From Vigna angularis (taxonomy: Eukaryota; Streptophyta; Magnoliopsida; Fabales; Fabaceae), in contig NC_068976.1 in assembly GCF_016808095.1 (NCBI RefSeq), positions 20,678,371-20,742,370 of the forward strand: DNA of 64,000 nt, in the 5' to 3' direction. The position numbers and the translations under genes are program-made. This document shows, piece after piece, positions 28,736 through 40,348 of the stretch (position 1 is the stretch's first letter; each line of letters opens with the position of its first letter). The notes beneath the pieces were generated by a model, which was given only the letters and a program-made list of their open reading frames with translations, was not told the origin of the DNA and did no database searches.

Positions 28736-31303
28736 CCCCTTCTTGGTATGTCATGGGAAAAAATTTCATTTTTATTTATTAAGAAAAATGTTCATTTCCA
28801 TTTATACATTTATCCCGTGAATTTATAAAAAGCATCATTATAAAATTTCATTAAATCAACTTTAAATAAAACTTTCATTGTCATTCTCTTCTGTAACATC
28901 CAAAAAATACAGCATAAAACCATATCTAAAATATTTACAGATAACAATATTACAGTTCAGTTCTGAGAATAAGAAGTACAGTCATGGCCGAACGGTCTTA
29001 CTAGAATACTACAAAATTTAAGATTTACAAAACCATAACCTAGACTGATCGGTTCCCAACACCACACTCATACCGATCGGTTATACAAAATAAAACCCAA
29101 CCTAATGATCGAACGGTCCTAGGGTTCCACTTTCACTTCCACTTCTACCAAAGCCTCTTCCAGCAGCTTTTCTCCTTCTGCTCACATCCACAGGATGATC
29201 ATTGCAACAAGAACAGACAATTGAACAACAATACAGACAAGACAGGGAAAAATAGGGTAAACTTATGTAATTTAATTAATCCAGTAAAACCTATACTTCA
29301 CATAACTTCGAACATAATTCAATATACAATCATGTAACATCCAATCATGCACTTCCAAACAAAACCATACGTCAAAGCATGCAATGACCGACCACTTTAC
29401 TCTAACTGTCCGGACTATATGAATTTTATGTAGCTACGACATTTTTACACCCGGGTGATGTAATAGCTGTGATGCCCTCAACAGCTGCCACCCGAGGTTA
29501 GTCTGTTCCGTCTAAGTTCACCTTATGGATTAGGACCTCCTGTCATTCTCACACATGACTTACTCCTCTGTACTTGAGAATGAGTAATCACAGAATATCA
29601 AGATAACCGCCAACTAAGCATAATCACATTCATACTCTACCATTCAATAACCACTTATGAGATATTCCTCCCTGGAATACTCTTTCATTTCCATTCTATT
29701 CCATTCATATTCAATAATAAAATCATACTGAACCAATACAAACAGATCCCATCTGAAATCAAAACTGAACCATAACATTCCCCCAAAGAAAAGACCGAAC
29801 GTTTTGAATACATTCTATACTAACATAGCTGGATATATAGTGTAAGACCGAGCGGTCTTCCACTTATACATCGAACAAGACCTAACAGTCAATTATAGAT
29901 AAGACTCCTCATAAGCCGAACACCATCATCATAAACCGAACGCTCGTGGTAATATTTGGACGTTTACTGGTTACTCATCAGTTACTACAGGACGTGATTT
30001 TACTAGACATAACTTCTAAGAATGTACCGAATACTAATGAATAAGTGTATTTTAGACTTAACTGAAAATTGTGATAAATATTTGTGAAGCCTAGGAACTT
30101 AAACCGAACCCTACATGCTTAAACGAATACTATTGATTTGGATTGAACACTCTTAGTTCAAAGATAGTAAACAATGGAGTATAATATAAATACCGATCGC
30201 TTGGTTAAAGACCAACCACCATTGAGACCGAGTGCTTGGTTCAAGACCGAGCACTACTGAGACCGAACGTTTGGTCCAAGACCAAGCACTACTGAACTTA
30301 AATCAAAATAAAGGAATATATATATATACAATTACGCAAACTTATTTTAAATGAAAAATAACGATAACATCTACGACTTTACGTATTATAAAATACATTA
30401 ACTAAATTGTTTAGGAAGTATAAAGAGGAAACTATACTTAGACCGAACACTTACTTAGTAGCACACCAAGAGAAAACCGATCGATCATTAACTAAAATTC
30501 TCCACAGAAGAAGAATCCAGTCCAGACCGAATACCCAAGGATAACCGAACGGTCAATAAATGACTCTCGGTTGACAACACAAAATTACGCAATATACTGC
30601 AGACTTTAAAAATCAAAATCATATCTCAAACCATTTCCTTATCATTTAAAACTCATACATTCATACCGCCAAACATGCATTAATAACCATGCTTCATATT
30701 CATCCAACGACCAACAACCATTCAATCATCCAAACAAAGAATTATAATCAAATTATATAAGCTTCCCTTACCTCTAAGCGTAGCCGGACATTCATAGTTT
30801 GCAGAGAATCGTTCACCACCAATATTCTTAGAAGACTATGGTTCACGATTTATGAAACTAAACAAATCAAAATACCAGAAGTGTGTTCAGAATGAGATGA
30901 TAACTCATGCAACCAAAAACTTGGTTTGCATGTACCAGAAAACACAGTGTTGTGTAAGTGATGAACTTACCAACTCAAACCAGCAACTTGATCGATGCAA
31001 AAGAAAGCTCTTGACACCAGGAAGACTTAAAAGTGATCTGATTGTTGATCAGGAGAAGGAAAAGGTAAGAATTCTTAGAGAGAAGTAGGGGATTTGTAGA
31101 GAGAAGGAGGAGAGAATGAAAACTCAAAAGGTTGAAGATGAAGGGTGCATGCAGAAAAGTGGCACGAAATTTGAAAATTTAAGTTTTACTCCTACCGTCA
31201 AAATCGATCATCCAATCTGCATCACACACATGTCTTTCACTTTCTGAATTTCAGTCCCCCTTGTACTTACACATGTAATCCACTAAGTTGGGGTTTTAAA
31301 GGT
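28736..31303. mobile_element. LTR-like block with ACCGAACGGT-type motifs
   Basis: Begins CGTAACACCCC and ends GGTTCTGACA; apart from the first base these resemble TG..CA ends of an LTR in either orientation. It is less AT-rich than its flanks, without coding sequence, and carries more than a dozen ACCGAACGGT-related motifs plus a 35-bp triple repeat. I found no matching target duplication, so it may be a damaged solo LTR or a truncated piece. Orientation is unresolved. Confidence 0.4.
30191..30295. repeat. Three tandem 35-bp units
   Basis: Units 30191-30225, 30226-30260 and 30261-30295 share the pattern ACCGA, then TTGGT, then AAGACC, and end ACTGA or ATTGA. The second and third are the most alike. 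Each begins with the ACCGA motif that recurs through the surrounding block. Confidence 0.85.
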
Positions 31304-32491
31304 TCTGACATCTTCTCTTTTTAATCATCGATTCCAAAATCATTACATTTATATATAAGTTCTCGTATAACAACACGAATTATATAATCATCGCACAAAC
31401 ACAAACAAATAAAATGAACTATCATACACAAGAACATTCAAAATTAAGATATATATATATATATATTTAAATTTTATAGCAATCAATTATGATATACTAT
31501 ATAAATGCCCATGTTTTTTAAATAGAAAATTAAGAAACTAGTTTAAGGTTTAATTCTTCAATAGTTACTAATGGTTGAATTAGTTGTAATAAATAAAAAT
31601 TAAATAATTTAATATTATAATACAAAAAATGATAATTTGATGCTATTTTTAACATTCAAAACAAATATACAAATCTAAATAGCATGTATTATAATAATCA
31701 TGGAATAAATTTATTTACAAAATACAAAAACTGAAAAACTAATATAATATATAATCATAGGAAAATAAGAAAGAAATTGATATATATGACTAAATATATA
31801 TTTTACCATTAAATATAATTCATTTAAATTTATTTTGTTAAATATATATATTTTTTAGAATAAATTAAATTTGTTTTTTTAAATCACGTTTTGAAAAGTT
31901 TAATCCATCAGTTTGACCGTTTTTGACTGGGTTTGTTTCCAAACTTGTCCTTTGACTGGTCAAATCAACTAGTTTGATCCAATTTTCAAAACTATAATAA
32001 ATACGATTATTATTCAAAATTTAAAGTTTTATTCAATTTCTAAATTTTAAAGTTGAAAATTCACAATAATAAAAAATTATAATAATTACAACACAATTTG
32101 TCTATTGAATTATTAACTTATTCTTTTAAACCTAAGTATTTATAATTAGTTTAAATTTGCAAATTATAAATATGTTTAATATTTTTGTTTTTTTAATAAC
32201 ATATGTTATCTACTATTTACTATTATTTCCTTTTTTATTTTTGAAAAAAAAGATAATGATATTTGCTTTCTCGCATTTCTCTAGTATGTTATTAATTATA
32301 TTATATTAGTCTGATTTTATATTTATAAGGTATTGAGTAAAAAACTTGTCTGTCACACAATTACATGAATAATGGGAGAAGTAAAAAGGCGAATAACAGA
32401 CTTCAATTTTTTTTTTCATGTTATGGGAAAGCAATTTGTTATTTTTTTATTTATTTCTGAATTTATGATATTTTCTTATTTATATACTATA

Positions 32492-32539
<48 letters not shown>

Positions 32540-34257
32540 TATTAAAATTATGACAATAAGACAAAGACATACGTAAACATTTATTAACTAAACACTTTAA
32601 CTATTCAAATTGTTTAAGAAAAAAATTGAATTACATTACACGTTTAATGTTAAGATGTTAATGTTCAAATGTTTCAATTAAATAACAAAATAGATTTTAC
32701 TTTGATTTAACTTTAGTTATATAAATTTTAATAACCAGAAAATAATATTGTAATGATTAAAAAATTATAAAATGATTCATTAAAATCACGTATAAGTTGT
32801 TCATTGAAAATAATTATATATTATTATATATAAAAATATTTGGTTTTAAATATCAATATAAGACAAAATTAACTGATATAAAATCAAATTATGTTTAATA
32901 TCAGATAAATTTTAAAGATACGAAAAGTAATCCTTTATTATACAAAAATATTTAGATTTAAATACCCGCCATTTTAAGGGATCGCGACATCTATCTTCTA
33001 ACAAAAGTCAATTACAATGACTAATTCTACTTAAACATATATAAAATATTACTTGCATTTTTATTCTTTATTTGTTACTTCGACTAAATAAATCACAATT
33101 ATTTACATTACATTTTTAAAAGTATTTTATTTTTCACATATAACTTTACAAATCAATTATCTATCTTTTAATTGAATAAAAAGTATTAAAATTAATCCAA
33201 CAAAATACAAATTCTTATTGGCTTACAAATAATGTTAAGAAACTTGTGTGATTGATGTAAGAAAGAGAAAACAGAAACGAGAAGAAGCAGCCATAGATAC
33301 GTGAATCTTCTTAACCTTTCCATACAATCTACGTGCATTGAACAGCAATATCAAATGATTGAGGCTTCACCAAACCAAAAAACGAGGGTGACATGAATTG
33401 CTGTTCTAACCTTCACACACAAAAACAAGTTCCACAAGCTTTTCAAACGTTTTGTACCAAATGCATGTCATTACATTTTCAATAGTAACTTTGCTGTTTT
33501 ACCTACTATGCATGTTTTCTAGTAATCACACAAACACATATGCATGCTTCTCATTTCTCTACTACAACCATGATCACAGCATTGCTGTCATAAATATGAC
33601 TTCATTTAAGTTGAAGTTCAAATGAACGGTAGTTGGAAAATTAAAATCAAATCCTGTAACTGTTCATAGCATTGGGAATGCAATGCATAGGTAGTACAGC
33701 ATAACATAACAAAGTCAAACGTTAATAAAACATCTCAGAAATGAAACGGTGGTGATAATATATAAATAGAACTAGGAGTCAACGACAGATTTTAATGAGA
33801 GAAGCAATTGCAATTTGACTACCGATGATTCTGTAATTGGTTTTGGAAAGTCAAATGATTCGAAGATGTGGGTGATCTAACTTGCTATTGGATTGTGGGA
33901 AGAGAAAAAGAAATGGAAGTTTTGGAAGGAAATTTGTTTGACCAAAGGGATAATTCACACACATTCCAACGGCATTTAAAATTAGTGGCACACCGTGTGC
34001 TTGTGGAAAGATTTCAAAGAGATACCAAAAGCTCTCCATGGCGGTCACCAACATTTTAACCTACCTACTGTATTTATGTCAGGAGTAGCCAAGCTAAATA
34101 TTATCTGGCACCATGTACAGAGCACTTGCAAGATGATATAAGCCAATACTATAAACGGCAACAAAAAGAAAAATAAAAAGGGAAGGTGAAGTTAATGCCA
34201 GCAGCGTGGTTAACCAAATGCTACAGTCAAAACTTCATCATGCACCCTTTTAATGAC
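31304..34257. other. AT-rich intergenic DNA and GPAT upstream region
   Basis: Highly AT-rich to about 33200 with a TA tract at 32494-32537; no gene is recognised. From about 33240 base composition becomes more balanced toward the GPAT promoter. Confidence 0.5.
32494..32537. repeat. TA microsatellite
   Basis: Uninterrupted (TA)n tract. Confidence 0.9.
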
Positions 34258-34266
34258 TCTATAAAT
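34258..34266 (+). promoter_or_regulatory. TATA box of the GPAT gene
   Basis: TATAAATAT-type box about 135 bases upstream of the GPAT ATG, followed by a CT-rich leader (CTTCTTCTTC). Position and context fit a core promoter. Confidence 0.6.
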
Positions 34267-34397
34267 ATTCCCTGCTCATCCGCTCTTCATCACCGATAAA
34301 CACTCTGACTCTTCTTCTTCTTCTTCTTTCATTTATTGTTCTTGCCTCCTTTTCTCCTTCTGAAACACATCTTCATCAACCAGTGTGAAAAAAGAGC

Positions 34398-36420
34398 ATG
34401 GAGTTTCCAATGATGCTGCTGAGGCTTGCAGAGTGGGTGCTGTACCAGCTGCTTGCCAACTCTTACTATAGAGCAGCAAGAAAAATGAAAAGTTATGGGT
34501 TTCATTTCGGGTATTTGTCATCCAAACCACCCCCTCAACCTTCTTCTTTCCCTAGTGTTGTCAAATATGATTTTGAGAGTAGAGAGTCACAGACACTTGT
34601 GGCTTGTGACATTCATAGAGTCCTTTTGAGGTCCCATTCTTTCTTTCCTTATTTCATGCTTGTTGCCTTTGAAGGTGGCAGCATTTTCAGAGCATTCCTC
34701 TTGCTTTTGTCTTGTCCTGTGCTGTGGATTTTGAACCTTGAGCTAAGGCTTAAGGTCATGACATTCATCACCTTTTGTGGGCTAAGAACAAATGTCATGG
34801 ATAGTATATCAAGGGCGGTTTTACCCAAGTTTTATTTGGAGAATCTCAACCTTCGTGCTTACGAGGTTCTGGCCTCAGCAGGGTCTAAAGTTGTCTTCAC
34901 GAGTGTGCCTAGAGTTATGGTGGAAGGGTTTCTTAAGGAGTATTTGAGCGTTGATGCTGTTGTAGGCACAGAGTTGCACACTGTTGGTTGCTACTTCAGT
35001 GGTTTGCTTTCTGGTTCTGGTTTACTTGTGAAGCACAGAGCACTGAAGGATTATTTTGGAGACACAAAACCTGATATTGGGGTTGGAAGTTCTGCTGTTC
35101 ACGATCATCTTTTCCTCTCCCTTTGCAAGGTAAGTCTGAGGTTTACTCCTCTGTTTAATGACCCCAGTTACTGTTTAACTCTTGCGTGTTCAGCGCTCTT
35201 AAGGGCCTTACAAATCATAACAAAGAAGAAGACCATTTAAATTAAAAAGCAAATTTTGTCAAGTTTCATTGGCACAAAATACTGTAAATCTATTGCACTG
35301 ATGTCAAGGTTTTGAATTGCAGTCACCATCACTATTTGTCACTGTAGATACAGCTAGGATTGTGATGATTGCGTTACATCAAAGGCAAAAAATTCCTTAG
35401 CATTGTGACCAAAGTCACTATCACAAACTGTTTTCATAATCTTGATACAGATTATAATTCAGTGGACACGTTTTTATCAAGTCTGTCTCAATGCATTCAT
35501 AGTGTCTAATTTCAGCTACATGGACAATGCAGGAAGCATATGTGGTGAACAATGAAGAGAGCAAGAACAACTTTAGCTCAGTGATGCCAAGGGAAAAATA
35601 TCCAAAGCCCTTAATATTTCATGATGGAAGACTAGCATTCCTGCCTACACCCTCAGCAGCTCTGTGTATGTTCATGTGGCTTCCATTTGGAATTCTTTTG
35701 GCCATTTATAGGATCCTTCTAGGCATTGTACTTCCTTATGGATGGGCATTATCATTAGGGGTTTGGAGTGGCTTAAATCTCCAAATCAAAGGGATTCTCC
35801 CTGAAAAGTCAGAGCAAAAGCAAGGGGTCCTCTATGTTTGCACTCACAGGACTCTTCTTGATCCTGTTTTCCTAAGCACATGTTTGGCAAAGCCTTTGAC
35901 TGCAGTGACATACAGCTTGAGTAAGGTGTCTGAGTTGATAGCCCCTATAAGGACAGTGAGACTAACAAGGGACAGAAAAAAAGATGGTGAAACAATGGAA
36001 AGGCTTCTGAGAGAAGGGGATTTGGTGGTGTGTCCTGAAGGAACAACTTGTAGGGAACCATATTTACTGAGGTTCAGCTCACTTTTTGCAGAATTGGCTG
36101 ATGAGATTGTGCCTGTTGCTATCAATACTCATGTGAGCATGTTCTATGGGACCACTGCAAGCGGGTTGAAATGCTTGGACCCTATTTTCTTTCTCATGAA
36201 TCCAAGGCCTAGCTGTTACATTCAGGTTCTTGGAAAACTTCCCAGAGAACTTACATGTGCTGGAGGAAGATCAAGCTGTGAAGTCGCAAACTTTATACAG
36301 AAACAGTTAGCCGATGCTTTGGGATTTGAGTGCACCACACTCACGAGGAGGGATAAGTACATGATGCTGGCAGGGAATGAAGGGATTGTCCAACAAGACA
36401 AGAGGACAACAAAATGCTAA
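34398..36420 (+). CDS. Glycerol-3-phosphate acyltransferase, plant GPAT1/2/3-like
   Basis: Two exons, 34398-35129 and 35533-36420, with a GT..AG intron in phase 0; 539 residues. The N-terminal half is a HAD-like phosphatase domain; the C-terminal half is a PlsC acyltransferase domain with HRTLLD (HX4D, 349-354), VRLTR (386-390), CPEGTTC (411-417) and VPVAIN. Hydrophobic segments near 85-115 and 288-312 suggest ER membrane insertion. Land-plant GPATs move acyl groups from acyl-CoA to glycerol-3-phosphate, often at sn-2, for cutin, suberin or pollen-coat lipids. Phosphatase motif I is altered: residues 71-73 are DIH where active bifunctional members have DxD, while the later GDTKPD (221-226) remains. 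The product should thus be lysophosphatidic acid, not monoacylglycerol (inference). Reading past the exon 1 donor would stop at 35240. Confidence 0.93.
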
Positions 36421-38557
36421 TCACGATGTGGGACTTGGGTTACCACTAATCTTTTCTGATTTCATCTTGTACACTTTTTCTTTGTTGCCTAATTTATGTT
36501 TTTCTTTTGGTTAGATATTATAATTATGATTGTGAAATATGATACTGCATGATTTAAAAGTAAACTTAGATTGCAAATACAACATAAATACAAACATTAT
36601 TGCGACCAAAATAATAAACAACAAATCATATTAATTAATGTGTTAAACATTTAAAACTTGTTTAGATTAATTCTCAATCAGTATTCAATATTCAACATTT
36701 ATTTAAATAGACTTATTACTTTAAGGATGTGATTGCTTTGGAGAGAAAATGACATTTAGACTGTCAAATTTTTATTTAAAATAAAACTCATCTTCTAACA
36801 AAATATTATTACTGGGTAAATGAATCAAAATATTAAACAATCAAAACTATCATTAAAAAAAGTTTGAAGATACTACAGTGTGAGACTAAAGAGTAAATAT
36901 TTTACACATGAATACATATTTTTTAATCTTGAAGTGGTTATTGTATGTCTGAGTGCATAATAAAGTTGTACAAATAATCATTTGTTTAATATACATATAA
37001 TATGTGGGGTTACAATTTCCTATGTAAACTTCTTTTCCTTGTTATCATTATCATTGGAAAACTCAGGCAAATATATGTATATGATGCTGACAGGTAGGTA
37101 GCCACATTAATTTTAATTATTCAAGAATTACACAAAGGATTTATGTAAATTACCTACAGGATTCAATATCGATACACTAATAAGGTAATCCTTTATTACC
37201 ATATTATAAATATTGCAAAATATTTTTCTAGATTCGAAATGGTAAAAAACAATTATTTAACATTTCTTTGTAAACAAACCGACTAGTTTGATTTGATACG
37301 GAATGCAGTCAAACATAATATATGAATAAGTGTTTATCAAATACAATAATTAATAATTTAGTTTTGGTAAGCTATTTTTGAGTTTTCCGAAAACTACCAA
37401 CCTACCTAACAAAACTAACTTTTGTTGTAGACTTTAAATATGAATACAACGTTGTTGTTTCCATGCTATGGGTCACACGAATCAATGTTGTACTCGTGGT
37501 CAAGAGTTAATACTGTACTTTAACTAAAGTATCTTAAAAATGCATACAAAAATTATGATACGGTTGTAAACTTTGATAGTGACGATTTTTTAATAAAATT
37601 AAAATATAATTACGTATTTCTTTTCCATGAAACTATTATAATGAAATTTCTTACCAGTGTTTGATATCTTTTTTTGGAAAACATCATGGATAAACATAAA
37701 CGAGGGAAATCTACCTACCCATCTAAATTTTAAGAGTTTTAGAGCAGTGATTTTTTTTTTACAACAATTTTTAAGTTACTGCTATATTATTAATTTATTA
37801 TATAATAATAAATTTCTTGCATATTTTAAAAAAACTAAGGTGTTTTTAAATGCATGTATTTGTCATATAATAGTATTAACCATACTGCAACTACTACACG
37901 TATTAAATTCAACTCATACAGTTAATTTTTGTAACTCTCTGTATTTGGAAAATTCAGATAATTTTTTTCTTTGTGATAAATAATATAAATAACTTTTTAA
38001 TTAAATTGAGATCATTTGTTGAAGATCAAATTTGTAATTTGATATTACTGGTGTCTCAATCAAAGCATGTATTTGTTTTGATCAGAAAACTACTTTTCAA
38101 ATTAAATAACTTTTCAAAGAATTGTATGGACGTAATTAGATGAAGGAGTTTTATGTGACTTAGTCTCCAATGTGAAAAAATAATAATATAGAGTAAATCA
38201 TAGGATTTCAGATTTACTATCACATAGCTAAATTGAGTTTCTATGTAACTTTGTTGTAGCGACATGATTTGTGACGTCAATAACTTATGACATTAAAAGT
38301 AACTAATGGATTGAAAATTAAGCACTTAATTTTTTTATAGATATTATTTAATAAACAAATTAAAATTGTATCCATTAGAACATTTGAAATATTGTTTAGA
38401 ATCCTAGCTTATTTTATTTTATATAACTGTTTTGTTTATCAATTGTAACGACATTATAAGAGGTGATGATCTTGCATAGAGATCTTTTCAAAATAAATAA
38501 GTTAAAAAAATAAAATATAATTACATATTCATATTTTATTTATTTCATTTCTTGAAG

Positions 38558-38643
<86 letters not shown>

Positions 38644-40348
38644 GTCATCAAATCGAATAGTCACTTCACATAACAATTACACCGTCAATTTACGATTAAA
38701 GAATGATTATTATTATTAGGTGGGTCATAATTAGATTGTTACTAATCCAAAATATATTATAAGATATATAAATATAAGTTTGAGGTAAAGAGGTAGATAA
38801 TAACATTTAATATATTAACTGCTAGAACTGTCAAATTTTTATTGACTTTGACATTGGAGTGACTTTTTCAAGTAATCTCCAAGTTTTAGCGAATGAACAA
38901 TTAGGACGAATGACTAGTTAAAAACAAGCTTTTAAACCGTCAAAATATTCACAATATAGTGACACATTAACCTCAATCACATCATCAAAACTATATATAT
39001 ATTTGGTCTTTTTTCCTGTGAAGTTTAAAATTTTAGAAAAATTTGTAAATGTATTTGTGTATGATAAAGTTGAGATGTTTGTTAATTAATGTAATTATTA
39101 AAAAAATATATTGATTATACAAGATAACTAAAAGTACGACGTGTATTTTATTATAACATTTTTTATTCTTATTTTGAGAGAGGTGTTTATGAATGTAAAA
39201 TTTAATTTCTAAATATAAAAGAAAAGCACAATAATAATTATTTCGCGGCAAAAAAGGGAGGGCGAATTGATAATTCTAAAGTCTACTCCATTTCTAATCA
39301 ATATTTAAACCTAGCTTGGACGTGAAATTATAATACACCATGAATTTAATTTTTTTTATAATAACTATTTTCAAATATACTACACCGATAAGAAGTATAT
39401 TTAACTTAATATATTTATATATACTCTAAACATAATCTAATTTTAATTTTTTTTCCCTCTGCAAATGACATAGATGGTCATTGACATGTGTTTCTAGAAG
39501 GTGGTTGTTCAGGTCACTACTCGTGAAGGTAAAGAGGGTTGTTGGTTGTTTTGTGTAGTGACTGAAAAAGTTAACCACTGCAGTGGTTAGAATATGGCAT
39601 TGCACTGTTTATCCTCTTCCTTCTCTGCATGCAGTTCAATTTGTGGGAATTCACCAAACTCATCCACAAGCATCAATTTTAATTATTGTTATGGCTACAA
39701 AGTTGTATGCCACAAACACTATGAGTAGGGGACCTATGCCTTCTGGGATATCAGTACATGGCATGTGAACAAATTCCTATGGTCAGAACCAAAGTTCACA
39801 CCCTCCACTATGCACACTGTTTAATCAATCTGTGTAAAACAATCCATTAAGGAAAAAAACAAAGCCATTTTAGTTGTCCAAATTGTTCTGTCATGCTGAT
39901 ATTTTATATATACGTAATCATTACTCTTTGCTTTTCAAGTTTCTAATTTATCTGTAAAGAAAACATACCAGAAAAATGTTTGTCTTTGACTGTGTCACTG
40001 TAGATAAGACTTTTGAGTTTTTGACAGCAAAATCTGATCCTGATCTATAAGATTAACAGATAAGCCAACTTCAAAGATATGTTTTTTTCTTCTTCTTAAT
40101 TCTAACAGTTCAACAGAGAAATGTGAACAACACAGAAAGTTAAATAAAAAAGTATGTACAGCAAGAAATGTATATCTCTACAAATGTCCATCATCTTAAG
40201 TTGCCTTTTCTCTGTACCATGTTTTTCTACCATTTATGCGCTGTTGATGGCCATGCAGCTACTATTTGCTTTTTGTGTCTCCCAAAAAGCCTGTAAAAGG
40301 GCAAAATTTGTTTGCTCAGAGCAGCAGTACATCCAACTCCCAACCATT
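36421..40348. other. AT-rich intergenic DNA
   Basis: GPAT 3' flank, then AT-rich sequence with a long TA tract at 38559-38638. A less AT-rich stretch at 39470-39800 has frames but no recognised product. The part near 40150-40348 follows the stop of the X8 gene and may be its 3' untranslated region. Confidence 0.5.
38559..38638. repeat. Long TA microsatellite
   Basis: About 80 bases of pure TA dinucleotides. Confidence 0.95.

Noticed and set aside
36424..36436. Perfect snRNA USE core (GTCCCACATCG) on the minus strand after the GPAT stop
   Set aside because: No TATA box or snRNA follows downstream; likely chance within the GPAT 3' region.
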